A stretch of 41,982 nt of DNA from DAHUZL01 sp035533215 (GCA_035533215.1 DATLUG010000012.1:1-41982); one strand, 5' to 3'. Counted from the first letter of the stretch, positions 1 to 9,046 are shown. Made by a program: numbers and translations. Notes: a model not told the origin generated them from the sequence alone.

Positions 1-1266
1 GACCTCGATCGCATCCTGGAGGCTGCCGGCGCCGCCGGGGTCCGGATCGGCCTCGTCGTCGAGACCCACCTCCACAACGACTACGTCACGGGCGGGCTGG
101 AGCTGGCCCGACGGACCGGGTCGCCCTACGTCATCGGCGGAGCCGACCTCGTCAGCTTCGACTGCGTGGCGGCCCGGGACGGGGAGCGGCTCCAGGCCGG
201 GCGCGTCGCCCTTCGTGTCGTCGCCACCCCCGGCCACACCGAGGGCCACGTCGCCTACGTGCTGGAGGAGGGCGGTCGCCCCCACGCCGTCTTCACCGGC
301 GGGTCGCTCCTCTACGGCACCGTCGGCCGCACCGACCTGGTGGCCCCGGCCTGCACCGACCGCCTCACCCGCCGCCAGCACGAGTCGGTGCGCCGGCTGG
401 GCTCCGAGCTCGCCGGTGACGTCACGGTCCACCCGACCCACGGCTTCGGCAGCTTCTGCTCCTCGACCCGCAGCAGCGGCGGCGACTCCAGCACCATCGC
501 CAACGAGCGCCGCACCAACCCCGCCCTCCAGATCGACGACCCCGACCGGTTCGCGCGGGGGCTCCTCTCCGGCCTGGTGGCCTACCCCGCGTACTACCAC
601 CACATGGGCCTCGTCAACCGCGCCGGGCCCGCCCCGCTGGACCTCAGCCCTCCGCCGAGGGTCGCCCCCGAGGTCCTGCGCGACCGTGTCGCCGGGGGTG
701 AGTGGGTCGTCGACCTCCGCCCCCGTCGGGCCTTCGCCGCTCGCCACCTCGCCGGCACCATCGGGACCGAGCTCTCCACCCCCTTCACCACCTACCTCGG
801 GTGGGTCCTGCCCTGGGGGATGCCGGTGACGCTGCTGGCCGAGACTGAGGACCAGGGCCGGGCGGCGCAGCGCAACCTGGCCCGGATCGGGATCGACCGC
901 ACCGCGGGCCTCACCGTCGGTGCGCCGGACACCCTCGGCGGACGGACGCGGTCGTATCCCGTGTCCGACTTCCGGGGCCTCGCCGACCGGCTGCGATCCG
1001 ATGGAGCCGCGGCGGTCCTCGACGTCCGTCGCGACGACGAATGGACGGCGGGCCACCTGCCGGGCGCGCTCCACATCCCGCTGCCGGAGCTGGAGCGGCG
1101 GCTCGCCGAGCTGCCCTCCGGACCGATCTGGGTGCACTGCGCGGGCGGCTACCGCGCCAGCCTGGCGGCGTCGCTGCTCGACCGCGGCGGCCTGGAGCCG
1201 GTCCTGGTCGACGACGAGTGGGCACGGGCCGAGGCCGCCGACCTCGCCCTCGTGGGGGGAGCCTGA
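1..1266 (+). CDS. MBL-fold / tandem rhodanese protein (5' truncated)
   Basis: The reading frame is open from the first base, so the N-terminus lies outside the window. The visible 421 residues begin in a metallo-beta-lactamase domain with the metal motif THLHNDY, then TPGHTEGH and HPTHG. Two rhodanese domains follow: the first (about residues 215-300) has no catalytic Cys, while the second carries the active-site loop VHCAGGYRA near the C-terminus. This architecture matches persulfide dioxygenase / sulfurtransferase-like proteins of sulfide and persulfide metabolism; the substrate is inferred from the family. Oddities are Tyr where the last residue of the HxHxDH motif is usually His, and FTGGS where FTGD is usual, removing a common metal-bridging Asp. 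It may therefore bind metal differently or be a sulfur-relay protein rather than a classical dioxygenase. The stop is TGA at 1264. Confidence 0.85.
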   Translation, partial: DLDRILEAAGAAGVRIGLVVETHLHNDYVTGGLELARRTGSPYVIGGADLVSFDCVAARDGERLQAGRVALRVVATPGHTEGHVAYVLEEGGRPHAVFTGGSLLYGTVGRTDLVAPACTDRLTRRQHESVRRLGSELAGDVTVHPTHGFGSFCSSTRSSGGDSSTIANERRTNPALQIDDPDRFARGLLSGLVAYPAYYHHMGLVNRAGPAPLDLSPPPRVAPEVLRDRVAGGEWVVDLRPRRAFAARHLAGTIGTELSTPFTTYLGWVLPWGMPVTLLAETEDQGRAAQRNLARIGIDRTAGLTVGAPDTLGGRTRSYPVSDFRGLADRLRSDGAAAVLDVRRDDEWTAGHLPGALHIPLPELERRLAELPSGPIWVHCAGGYRASLAASLLDRGGLEPVLVDDEWARAEAADLALVGGA

Positions 1267-1864
1267 CCGGAGCCCGGCGCGGCCCGCCGATGCCATCACG
1301 CCGGCATCCGCGGCCAGGATCGGGCCCTGGCCGGCCACCGCGACCGCCCCCAGCCGACCGCCGAAGCCTCCCGTCGCCGGTACCGTTCACGCGCGGGGCC
1401 GGGCGGGACCCTGGACGCGCCCGCGGTCATCTCCGACGGGGCCGGCGCCCCGTCGCCCTCCCGGTGCCGGCACCCGTGCGCGGTGCCGGCACACGTGCTC
1501 GGGGTGGGTCTGCCGGTGCGGTCCGGGCCGTGGTGGGGGCCGGCCGGAGGGACCTGCTCGCGTCGTGCCCACCCTCGGGAGGCCGCGGTGGTCCGCGCAC
1601 CGCGGCTGCGCCGAGCGCTCCCCCGAGCATCCGGAACGATGGCACCGGTCTCCTCGATCCGGAACCAGCTCCGTCCCGCCGGCGGACCCGACCGCCCACG
1701 GCACGCCCGCGCCGCGGGTGCCGCCCCGCCCGGCGGGGCATCCTCCAGCGCCGGGCCGCGTCGCCGGGTGATGCGGGCTCGTGCTCGCGGTGGTCGCCCG
1801 GTCGGCGCCCCGCCGCGACGTGCCCGACCGAGGACAGGCCCCGCCCGACCCGGCGCTCGCGCGG
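1267..1864. other. Intergenic stretch with no recognisable gene
   Basis: About 600 bases lie between the convergent ends of the MBL/rhodanese gene and the PP2C gene. Several frames are open here only because stop codons are rare at this GC content; none gives a recognisable protein. An 11-base direct repeat GGTGCCGGCAC occurs twice near 1462-1490. I see no clear terminator or RNA gene. Confidence 0.5.
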
Positions 1865-2545
1865 TCAGCCGGGCCGGGTGCAGCGCACCACGACCGCCGT
1901 CCGGTCGTCGCGCTTGCGGGCGATGCGGATGAGCCGCTCCGCCGCCTCCCGAGCCGAGCAGCCGGCCACCGCCGCCTCCAGCTCGGCCGGGCTGAGGTGG
2001 TCGGGGGCGAAGTCCCCGGTGACGCCGTCCGTCACCAGCAGGAGGGTCAGGGGCAGGGTGATCGCGAAGACCCCGGCCTGGTCCACCCGCGCTTTCGGGA
2101 GCGGCAGCCCCTCGCCGAGCCAGTTGTCCACCCGGTTGCCCACCCCCTCGTCGGCGGTCCACTGGCGCAGGGGCTCGGTGCCGGCCTTCACGTACAGGCG
2201 GGAGTCGCCGACCGAGGCCCAGGCGACCGCCTCGGGCAGCAGCCGCACCGCCACCGCGGTGGTGGCGCCGAGGCGGTCCGCCACGATCGCCCGGTGGGCC
2301 GCCTGGAGGCCGTCGATGAGCGCCGCAACCGGATCGGCCGCCCCCGCGCCGGCCGCTCGCCGCGAAGCCTCGGTGAGGGCGGCCGCCGCGCAGGCGGCGG
2401 CGAGCCCGCTCTGCGGCAGCGATCCGATTCCGTCGAAGACGCCGAAGAGGAGGAGGTCGCGACCCACCAGGGCGCGGTCCTGTCCGTGCAGGCTGAGCTG
2501 GGCGGTGCCGCTGTCGAGGTGGAACGTGGGCGTGGGGCTGGTCAC
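1865..2545 (-). CDS. PP2C-family Ser/Thr phosphatase-like protein
   Basis: A 226-residue protein with the PP2C (PPM) pattern: GQD near residue 21, FGVFDGIGS with the metal-binding Asp at about 38, GATTAVAV, WASVGDSRLYV, LLLVTDGVTGDF, and the C-terminal RDDRTAVVV carrying the last metal Asp pair. PP2C enzymes remove phosphate from Ser/Thr, usually opposing Hanks-type kinases or acting in partner-switch regulation. It is third in a minus-strand operon after a sensor kinase and a response regulator, starting at GTG only nine bases after the regulator stop, so it probably acts on the same signal. It is short for the family and lacks a membrane segment. The DGxG signature reads DGIG rather than DGHG or DGMG. 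No Ser/Thr kinase is present in this window. Confidence 0.8.
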   Translation of the reverse strand: MTSPTPTFHLDSGTAQLSLHGQDRALVGRDLLLFGVFDGIGSLPQSGLAAACAAAALTEASRRAAGAGAADPVAALIDGLQAAHRAIVADRLGATTAVAVRLLPEAVAWASVGDSRLYVKAGTEPLRQWTADEGVGNRVDNWLGEGLPLPKARVDQAGVFAITLPLTLLLVTDGVTGDFAPDHLSPAELEAAVAGCSAREAAERLIRIARKRDDRTAVVVRCTRPG

Positions 2546-2554
2546 GGCTCCCGG

Positions 2555-3235
2555 CTACGCCGGTCCCCCGGCCCGCACCAGGCCGCTCTCGTAGGCGATC
2601 ACCACCAGCTGGGCGCGGTCGCGCGCGTCCAGCTTGCTCAGCACCCGGCTGACGTGGGTCTTGGCGGTGAGCGGGCTGAGGAAGAGCCGGACCGCGATCT
2701 CGTCGTTGCTGAGGCCGGCGGCGACCAGGGTCAGGACCTCGCGCTCGCGGGCGGTGAGGAGGGCCAGCGCCGCCGGCGCCGCGGTCGTCGGCTCCGAGCC
2801 CGGCGCAGGGCGACTCGCGACGTCGGTGATGAGCCGGCGCAGGATGGCGGGGGAGAGGAGGGCGTCGCCGCGGGCCACCACCCTCACCGCCTGGAGCAGC
2901 TCCTTCGGCTCGGTGTCCTTGACCAGGAACCCGCTGGCGCCCGCCCGCAGCGCGGCATACACGATCTCGTCCGCCTCGTAGGTGGTGAGCACCAGCACCT
3001 TCACCCCGGCGAGGTCCTCGTCGGCGGCGATCCGGCGGGTGGCCTCCACCCCGTCGAGACGGGGCATCCGCACGTCCATCAGGATGACGTCGGCCCGGGT
3101 CTCGCGCGCCAGCCGGATCGCCTCCTCGCCGTCGGCGGCCTCGCCCACCACCTCGAGGTCGGCGGCCGAGTCCAGCAGCATCCGGAAGCCGGCACGCACC
3201 AGCTGCTGGTCGTCGGCGAGGAGGACCCGGATCAC
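2555..3235 (-). CDS. NarL/FixJ-family response regulator
   Basis: A 226-residue two-component response regulator. The receiver domain (about 1-120) shows the acidic pair DD at 8-9, phospho-acceptor Asp54 in ILMDVRMP, LVLTTY and Lys106 in FLVKD. A LuxR-type helix-turn-helix follows (LTAREREVLTLVAAGLS, then TAKTHVSRVLSKL). GTG at 3235 is chosen because it overlaps the kinase stop in a 4-base GTGA, indicating translational coupling, and because VIRVLLADD is the usual N-terminus of the family. It should be phosphorylated by the kinase encoded just upstream and control transcription. The divergent MMPL exporter is the obvious candidate target, but that is inference from position. Confidence 0.93.
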   Translation of the reverse strand: MIRVLLADDQQLVRAGFRMLLDSAADLEVVGEAADGEEAIRLARETRADVILMDVRMPRLDGVEATRRIAADEDLAGVKVLVLTTYEADEIVYAALRAGASGFLVKDTEPKELLQAVRVVARGDALLSPAILRRLITDVASRPAPGSEPTTAAPAALALLTAREREVLTLVAAGLSNDEIAVRLFLSPLTAKTHVSRVLSKLDARDRAQLVVIAYESGLVRAGGPA

Positions 3236-4476
3236 GGCGCGGTGGCGGTCTCCGACCGCAGGGCGGGGAGACGGGCCAGGACCCGGAAGCCGCCCCCCGG
3301 GCGCGGACCCGCCTCGACCGCCCCCCCCACCGCCTCCGCCCGCTCGCGCATGCCGGTGAGACCGTGGCCGGTGCCCGCCCCACCCCCTCCGTTGGCGGTG
3401 CCGCGCCCCCCGTCGTCGTCGACCTGGACCCGGAGATGGTCGGCGCCGTAGGCGAGCGCGATGGTGGTCGAGGCGGGCCCGGCGTGCCGGAGCACGTTGG
3501 TGAGGGATTCCTGCACGATCCGGTAGGCGGCGAGGTCGACGTCGGCCCGCAGCGCGCACGGTTCGCCGCTGATCGACAGCGTGGTGCGCAGCCCGGCCTG
3601 CTTGGCGGCGGCCACCAGGACGTCGAGCTGGCTCAGGCCCGGGGCCGGCTGGGTCGACTCGCCCTCGTCGGCCTGGCGGAGGACGTTCAGCACCGCCCGC
3701 AGCTCCCGGAGCGCCTCCTTGCTGGCGGCCCGGATCACCCGAAGGGCCTCGGCCGCCTGCTCGGGGTGGTCGGCGATGACGTGGCTGGCGGCCCCCGCCT
3801 GCACGTTGATGGTGGCGATGCTGTGGGCGACCACGTCGTGCAGCTCGCGGGCGATGCGCAGGCGCTCGGCCGCCACCCGGCGGGTCGCCTCCTCCTCGCG
3901 GCTGAGCTCGGCCCGCCGCGCCCGCGCCTCCGCCTCCCGCACCTGGGCGCGGCGGCTGGCGGTGTAGTGGCCGTAGACCAGCACCACGAGGCACATCACC
4001 GCCACCACCGTGACCGGGCCGCCGAGCAGGCCGTAGGGGTTGACGAGGGTGTTCGCCACCGTCACCGAGGCGGTCGCCAGCAGCCCCAGCGCGAGCGATC
4101 GCCGATAGCTGTCCAGGGTGGCGACGGTGTAGATCGCCAACATCAACGCGATCGCCACCGCGCCGTCGACATAGCCGAGGGCCGTGTAGGCGGTGACCGC
4201 CGACCAGGTCACGAGGAGCGTGGCCACCGGCCAGCGGCGTCGCCAGAGCAGCGCGGCCCCGGCGATCGCCACCAGGGCGATCCCGGGCGGCCCGAGCGCG
4301 ACCACGTGCGCATGGGAGCCGCGGGGGAGGTAGGTCGCGACCGCGCCCGCCTCGCCGACGGACCCGGCCACCGCGATCCCGGTGACGACCAGCGCGACCA
4401 GCGCGTCGAAGCCCCAGCGTCGCCGTGCCGGGTCGCCCAGGACCCGCCGCAGCGGCCCCGGGGCGGCGATGTCCAC
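3232..4476 (-). CDS. NarL-type sensor histidine kinase (HisKA_3)
   Basis: A 414-residue membrane sensor kinase. Hydrophobic segments fill about residues 25-168, followed by a short linker helix rich in Glu, Arg and Ala. The dimerisation/phospho-acceptor box IARELHDVVAHSI carries His213, as in the HisKA_3 (NarX/LiaS/DesK) group. The ATPase domain shows an N-box (QESLTNVLRHA), the D-box region VDDDGGRG, a Gly-rich insertion and the G-box GHGLTGMRERAEAVGG. It has no large extracellular domain, so the signal is probably sensed in or near the membrane. Its stop overlaps the regulator start. The start is GTG at 4476; there is no convincing Shine-Dalgarno sequence. Confidence 0.93.
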   Translation of the reverse strand: MDIAAPGPLRRVLGDPARRRWGFDALVALVVTGIAVAGSVGEAGAVATYLPRGSHAHVVALGPPGIALVAIAGAALLWRRRWPVATLLVTWSAVTAYTALGYVDGAVAIALMLAIYTVATLDSYRRSLALGLLATASVTVANTLVNPYGLLGGPVTVVAVMCLVVLVYGHYTASRRAQVREAEARARRAELSREEEATRRVAAERLRIARELHDVVAHSIATINVQAGAASHVIADHPEQAAEALRVIRAASKEALRELRAVLNVLRQADEGESTQPAPGLSQLDVLVAAAKQAGLRTTLSISGEPCALRADVDLAAYRIVQESLTNVLRHAGPASTTIALAYGADHLRVQVDDDGGRGTANGGGGAGTGHGLTGMRERAEAVGGAVEAGPRPGGGFRVLARLPALRSETATAP

Positions 4477-4717
4477 GGCAGGAGGCTACCCGATCCGGCG
4501 ACGCCCGTCGTCGTCCCGGAGGTGGCTGCTGGCGTACCGCCGGGGGAGTAGTCATCCCGTCCCGGCCTCTTCCGGCAGGTCCGGCCCACTCCGCTCGGTG
4601 CAGGGCGGAATGCCATCTGCGGGCGGACGACCACGACCGGGATCGCCGCGATCATCGGTGGCAGGCGCCCTCCGGAGCCGTCACCCGGCCCTCGCCGCAC
4701 CACCGGAAGGAGAACCG
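4477..4717. promoter_or_regulatory. Divergent intergenic region between kinase operon and MMPL gene
   Basis: These 241 bases separate two divergent transcription units and must hold both promoters. The only clear element is the ribosome-binding site GGAAGGAG six bases before the MMPL start. I cannot identify -10/-35 boxes or an operator with confidence. An inverted or direct repeat recognised by the NarL-type regulator would be expected here if the pair controls the exporter. Confidence 0.4.
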
Positions 4718-6892
4718 ATGACCCGCCTCACCGCATTCGTCCTCCGTCACAAGCTTTTGGTCGGGGCCAGCTGGCTGCTGCTGGCCGCGGCCGGCATCGC
4801 CACCGCTGGCACCACCACCAAGCGGCTGTCGGCGAACTTCTCCCTCCCCGGCCAGCCCGGCTACCTCACCAACCTTCGCATCGACCGCCTCTACCACAAC
4901 GGCGGTGGCCAGACCCCGACCGTGGTCACGGTCACGCTGCCGGCCGGGGTGGCGCCGTCCGCGACCGCCACGCGGGGGAGGGTGGCGCGAACCTTCGCGG
5001 CCGCCGCCGCAGCCGTCCCCGGCACCCGGCTCGCCGACGCCGCCACCACCGGGAACCCTCACTTCGCGACCCGCGGGGGCCGGACCAGCTTCGCCCTCCT
5101 CTTCACCCCCGGCGCCGGCGGCATGTCGCAGCCGGACGTCACCGGGCCGATCACCCGCGCGGCCCGGGCGGCCGCGCCCGCCGGCTGGCCCACCGGGGTC
5201 ACCGGGCTGGACCAGCTGGCCGGCGGCAGCGGCGGCGGCACGGGCACCTCGGCCGCGACCGAGGGCATGCTCGGCGCTCTGGGGGCGCTGGTGGTGCTGG
5301 CCTTCGTGTTCGCCAGCTTCCTCGCGGTCCTGCCCCTGCTGGTGGCGGGGGTGGCCATCCCCACCACCCTGCTGCTGGTGCTGGGCCTCACCCACCTCAC
5401 CTCGGTGAGCTTCATCGTCGAGTTCCTGGTCGCCCTGATCGGGCTCGGGGTCGCGATCGACTACTCCCTGCTGGTCGTCACCCGATGGCGGGAGCAAAGG
5501 GCCACAGGGGCCGACAACGTGGTCGCGGTCCAGGAGGCGATGGCCTCGGCCGGGCGCGCGGTGGTCTTCTCCGGCCTCACCGTGGCGGTGAGCCTGCTGG
5601 CGCTGGTGGTGCTGCCGGTGCCGTTCCTCGCCAACATCGGGTTCGCCGGCTTCCTCATTCCGCTGGTCTCGGTGGCGGTCGCGACCACCCTCCTGCCCGT
5701 CCTCCTCGCCACCGTCGGCCCGCGTCTCGACTGGCCCCGGGTCCGCCACGAGGCCCGGGCCAGCCGGCCGTGGTCGGCCTGGGGGCGCCTGGTGGTTCGC
5801 CACCGTCGCCTGGCGGCCGTGACCGGGGCCGGCATCCTGGCGGCGCTGCTCGTCCCGGCGATGTCGATCCGGCTCGGCGAGCCCAGCGCCATCGCCCTGG
5901 CCCGGACCGGACCGGCGGCGGCCGCGCTCGCCACCCTCACCGCCGGCGGAGTGCCCGCGGGAGTGCTCAGCCCGATCGAGGTCCTCACCACGGCGGATGC
6001 GGCCGGCCCGATCGCCAGCCGGCTCCGCACGGTGCGCGGGGTGGAGACCGCGGTGGCCCCGGCAACGGCGGCGTACCGTGCGGCCGGCACGGCGATCGTG
6101 GATCTCCTGGCGGTCGGGGAGCCCAGCTCGGCCACCGGGGGCGCCACCATCACACAGGTTCAGCGGATGGCGTCCGGGCTCCGGGGGGTGCTGGGGGTCG
6201 GCGGCGCCGGGCCGGCTCAGGCCGACTTCATCACCGCTGTCTACGGCACCTTCCCGTTGATGCTGGCCCTGATCGGCCTCATGACCTTCGTGCTCCTCGC
6301 CCGCGCCTTCCGCTCGGTGGTCCTGGCGGCCAAGGCGGTGGTCCTCAACCTCTGCTCGGTCGGAGCGGCCTTCGGGGCGATGGTGCTGGTGTGGCAGATG
6401 GGCGTCGGCAGTCAGCTCCTCGGCGGGGTCCCGGCCACCGGGGCGGTCACCATCTGGGTTCCGATCATGGTCTTCGCCTTCCTCTTCGGGCTGTCGATGG
6501 ACTACGAGGTCTTCATCCTCTCCCGGATGCGCGAGGCCTACGACGCCACCGGCTCGACCACCATGGCGGTCACCACCGGGATCGGCAGGACCGGGCGGCT
6601 GGTCACCAGCGCCGCGCTCATCCTCTTCCTCGGGTTCGTGGCGATGTCGACGGCGCCGGTCACCGACATCAAGGTCTTCGCCACCGGCCTCGGCGCCGGG
6701 ATCCTGCTGGACGCCGTGGTGATCCGATCGCTGGTGGTGCCGGCCCTGGTCAGCGTGCTGGGTCGCTGGAACTGGTGGCTGCCGGGGTGGCTGGCGACCG
6801 TGCTCCGGGTGGCGCCCTCACCGCTGGCCCCGGGCGGCGGGGTGAGGGTTGGACGGATCGGCCTCGGCGTCGACGAGGGGAGGGCGGCCTGA
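4718..6892 (+). CDS. MMPL-family RND-like membrane transporter
   Basis: A 724-residue transporter of the MMPL branch of the RND superfamily, which exports lipids, siderophores or drugs using proton motive force. The layout is standard: an N-terminal membrane segment (RHKLLVGASWLLLAAAG), an extracytoplasmic domain (about 35-175), a helix bundle containing GLGVAIDYSLLVVTRWREQ, a second external domain (about 375-505) and a second bundle containing FGLSMDYEVFILSRMREAYD. The two (I/M)DY motifs supply the acidic residues of the proton relay. The ATG at 4718 is preceded by GGAAGGAG at ideal spacing. The gene is divergent from a sensor kinase/regulator operon, a common arrangement for inducible exporters. 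The substrate cannot be predicted. Confidence 0.93.
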   Translation: MTRLTAFVLRHKLLVGASWLLLAAAGIATAGTTTKRLSANFSLPGQPGYLTNLRIDRLYHNGGGQTPTVVTVTLPAGVAPSATATRGRVARTFAAAAAAVPGTRLADAATTGNPHFATRGGRTSFALLFTPGAGGMSQPDVTGPITRAARAAAPAGWPTGVTGLDQLAGGSGGGTGTSAATEGMLGALGALVVLAFVFASFLAVLPLLVAGVAIPTTLLLVLGLTHLTSVSFIVEFLVALIGLGVAIDYSLLVVTRWREQRATGADNVVAVQEAMASAGRAVVFSGLTVAVSLLALVVLPVPFLANIGFAGFLIPLVSVAVATTLLPVLLATVGPRLDWPRVRHEARASRPWSAWGRLVVRHRRLAAVTGAGILAALLVPAMSIRLGEPSAIALARTGPAAAALATLTAGGVPAGVLSPIEVLTTADAAGPIASRLRTVRGVETAVAPATAAYRAAGTAIVDLLAVGEPSSATGGATITQVQRMASGLRGVLGVGGAGPAQADFITAVYGTFPLMLALIGLMTFVLLARAFRSVVLAAKAVVLNLCSVGAAFGAMVLVWQMGVGSQLLGGVPATGAVTIWVPIMVFAFLFGLSMDYEVFILSRMREAYDATGSTTMAVTTGIGRTGRLVTSAALILFLGFVAMSTAPVTDIKVFATGLGAGILLDAVVIRSLVVPALVSVLGRWNWWLPGWLATVLRVAPSPLAPGGGVRVGRIGLGVDEGRAA

Positions 6893-6900
6893 GCTGGGGG

Positions 6901-6925
6901 GGCGGGGGCGCGCCGCGCCCCCGCC
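6901..6925 (+). terminator. Hairpin downstream of the MMPL gene
   Basis: A perfect 10-bp stem, GGCGGGGGCG pairing with CGCCCCCGCC around a 5-base loop, begins eight bases after the MMPL stop. No T-run follows, as is usual in very GC-rich genomes. A second weaker GGGCCC inverted repeat follows at about 6932-6950. Together they probably end transcription between two convergent units. Confidence 0.6.
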
Positions 6926-6957
6926 ACGGCCGGGCCCTCCGCAGGGGCCCCCGGCCC

Positions 6958-7250
6958 TCAGCGCTCCCGCCCGGGACGGGTGGTCGCGGGACGATGCGCG
7001 GCCGGGGACGGATCGGTCAGGGCGGCGGCCTGCGAGCGAGCGTCGTCGACCAGCTCGCGCCAGCGCTCTGGCGCCTGCCCGAGGGGTGGCTCCACCGTCA
7101 CCCACTCCCGCCGGCCCGGTCGCGGCTCGAACGGGGCGCCCTCGCCGGCGGTGACCATCGCCGCGGCCTGCGACGGCGGGATCTTCACCACCGGCCGGCC
7201 GTGCGCCAGCGTGGCGAAGACCTTGCCGCTCACCCGGAGCCCCTGGTGTG
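6958..7250 (-). pseudogene. MmcQ/YjbR-like protein remnant
   Basis: Read on the minus strand, this frame contains LRVSGKVFATLAHGRPVVKI, then AAAMVTAGEGAPFEP, then REWVTVEP and a terminal helix. This is the layout of the small YjbR/MmcQ family (GKxFA..., VVKLP..., a Trp-containing WVxV strand). The N-terminal roughly 20-30 residues of the family are not in frame: upstream the sequence runs into the decayed SRPBCC gene without a plausible start. I read it as a 5'-damaged gene. The function of intact family members is not firmly known, although they have been called DNA-binding. Confidence 0.6.
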
Positions 7251-7352
7251 GAAGCGGGCTCGGAGGGGCACACCCCGATGACGGAGCTGGTCGGCGGCGA
7301 GCGGTCGAACAGGAGCTGGGCGGCTGATCCGCGATCGGGACGGGGACCCCGG

Positions 7353-7729
7353 TCACGACGGTGCCGTCGCGTCGGCGCCCCGGGCCCGGGTGGCGTCGCT
7401 CCGGGCCGCGGGTTCGGGGTCCACGGTGTGGAGGAGCTCCACCCGCGCCCCGCCGGGGTGAGGGCGAGGGTGACGCGCGCGCACGCCGGCGGACCGTCGG
7501 GATGGCCGGCCTCGCCCCCGACGCCACCACCCGGCGGGCGGGATCCATCTCCAGGTGGCGGCCCCAGATCGGCGCCCCGTCGATGTCGACCGTGAGCGCC
7601 CCGCTCGCCACCGGATCGAGCTGGGCGCGCCGCCCCATCCACGGCCCGCATCCCCGACCCCGTGGTGAGGTGCCGGGAAACGGTCTCGGGAGCGGCGGCG
7701 ATGTCGAGCGCGGTCCAGGAGTCAGCCAT
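7353..7729 (-). pseudogene. Frameshifted SRPBCC / AHSA1-domain gene
   Basis: The start is intact (ATG at 7729, MADSWTALDIAAAPETV), but the recognisable protein is spread over three frames. After about residue 27 the match moves to GRRAQLDPVASGALTVDIDG and IWGRHLEMDPARRVV in a second frame, returns to the first for PPACARVTLALTPAGRG, and moves to a third for GARVELLHTVDPEP before a stop at 7353. This order is that of the SRPBCC (START/AHSA1-like) ligand-binding fold. At least three indels are needed, so it is not functional unless the assembly is poor here. It lies just upstream of the YjbR-like remnant on the same strand, suggesting a former operon. Confidence 0.7.
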
Positions 7730-7826
7730 GGCACCGACCCGGGACCGCTGCCTCGGCCGCCCGCTGCAGCGCCTCCAGCCGCGCCGGCCGCAGCCCGAGC
7801 GAGCTCGCCGCCGACGAACCCGGCGC

Positions 7827-8984
7827 CTACCCCGGAAAGCTCGACTCGGCCAGCACCGCAGCCTCGCGGTACGGCATCTCCTCACGCCGGATGAGGTCGG
7901 GGTTGGTGCCGGCCGCGGCGACCAGCGCCAGAGTGAGGCGCTGAAGCGCCATCGCCGACCCGGCCAGCGCCGCGAGCAGCGGGGGGACGCCGGGAGCTCG
8001 CGGGACGACCAGCCGCCCGGCCGTGGTCGCGTCCGCCGCCCACGTCCCCGGCGCGTCGGCGGCCACGATCGCCGCCGTCCGCACCCCGATGCGGGTGGCT
8101 GCCGCCAGCAGCTGGGCCGCCCGGGTGAGGCGACGTTCGGACGCCCGCGGCTCGGTGGCGACGACCACCAGGCCCGCGAGCCGGTCGCGGGCGACCAGGT
8201 GCCCGTGCAGGACCGTTTCCAGGTCGCGGCCGACGGCCGGCCGGCGCACCCCCTCCTCGACCTTCAGCGCCAGCTCACGTGCGGTGATGGCGTCGACACC
8301 GCTCCCCGCGCACTCCAGCACCGAGGTGTCGGCCAGCGCCGCCGCGACCGGCCGCGCCTGGCTGGCGGCCGCGTCTGATGTCCGTTCCAGGTGCTGTCGC
8401 AGGGCCGCGGCGTCGAGGTCGTTCCCGCTCAGCCGGGAGGCGATCACGGCCCCAGCGAGGATCGGCGAGAGGTAGCCCACCGTGTGGCACCAGGCCCGGT
8501 CGACGAGCGGCGTGGTGACGAGCTGGTCGGCGCGTGCCGCGCACGGCCCATCAGGGGCAGCGGTGACGAGGGCGGTGGCTGCCCCCCGGGCTCTGGCCGT
8601 GTCGAGGGCGGCGAGGGTGGCCCGGGTGCCTGCCTCGTGGGAGATCGCGAGGCAGAGGCCCGGCCACGGGTCGAGCGCCGCCTCGAACGCCTGCCGCGAC
8701 GCGACCATCCGCCCCCGGCGCTCGCGGGCCCCGAGCGCATCACGCAGCAGGGCGGCGACCGCCATCGCTGCATGCTCGCTGGTGCCGCAGCCGACCACCG
8801 CGACCGGTTCGTCGGCGGCTAGCGCCCGCCGCACCAGGTCGGCCACGGCGCCGGCATCGCCCCCCTGGCGACAGATCGGCTCGACCAGCCCAGGCTCGGC
8901 CGCCACCATCTCCTCGGTCAGCCAGGGCGGCCCGTTCCGCAGCTCGGGAAACCCGGCAGGCAGGGCCGGAGGCTGGGTGGTCAC
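7827..8984 (-). CDS. Double SIS-domain sugar-phosphate isomerase-like protein
   Basis: A 385-residue protein with two SIS (sugar isomerase) domains, as in GlmS C-termini, AgaS and FrlB. Domain 1 shows VAVVGCGTSEHAA (about 62-72) and LCLAISHEAGTRATLAAL; domain 2 contains LECAGSGVDAITARELALKVEEGVRR and a final helix near IRREEMPYREAA. These bind phosphosugars, so an aldose-ketose isomerase or amino-sugar phosphate deaminase role is likely; the substrate is unknown. The usual SQSGxT loop reads SHEAGT. The GTG start at 8984 has no good ribosome-binding site of its own but overlaps by GTGA the stop of a short ORF that has one, so translation may be coupled. Its nearest neighbours are pseudogenes. 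Confidence 0.82.
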   Translation of the reverse strand: MTTQPPALPAGFPELRNGPPWLTEEMVAAEPGLVEPICRQGGDAGAVADLVRRALAADEPVAVVGCGTSEHAAMAVAALLRDALGARERRGRMVASRQAFEAALDPWPGLCLAISHEAGTRATLAALDTARARGAATALVTAAPDGPCAARADQLVTTPLVDRAWCHTVGYLSPILAGAVIASRLSGNDLDAAALRQHLERTSDAAASQARPVAAALADTSVLECAGSGVDAITARELALKVEEGVRRPAVGRDLETVLHGHLVARDRLAGLVVVATEPRASERRLTRAAQLLAAATRIGVRTAAIVAADAPGTWAADATTAGRLVVPRAPGVPPLLAALAGSAMALQRLTLALVAAAGTNPDLIRREEMPYREAAVLAESSFPG

Positions 8985-9046
8985 GGCAGACGGGTTGGGC
9001 GGGGCGGGAACTCCGCGGCGGTGCGGTCGGCAGCTGGTCGCGACAT
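8981..9046 (-). CDS. Possible 21-residue leader ORF coupled to the SIS gene
   Basis: A minus-strand ATG at 9046 lies eight bases after GGAG in GGGGAGAG. It encodes MSRPAADRTAAEFPPRPTRLP and stops at TGA 8981-8983, overlapping the SIS GTG by four bases. A second ATG two codons earlier (9052) is too close to the ribosome-binding site. The signals favour this being translated, either as a leader that re-initiates into the SIS gene or as the real N-terminus separated from it by one frameshift. There is no homology evidence. Confidence 0.35.
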   Translation of the reverse strand: MSRPAADRTAAEFPPRPTRLP

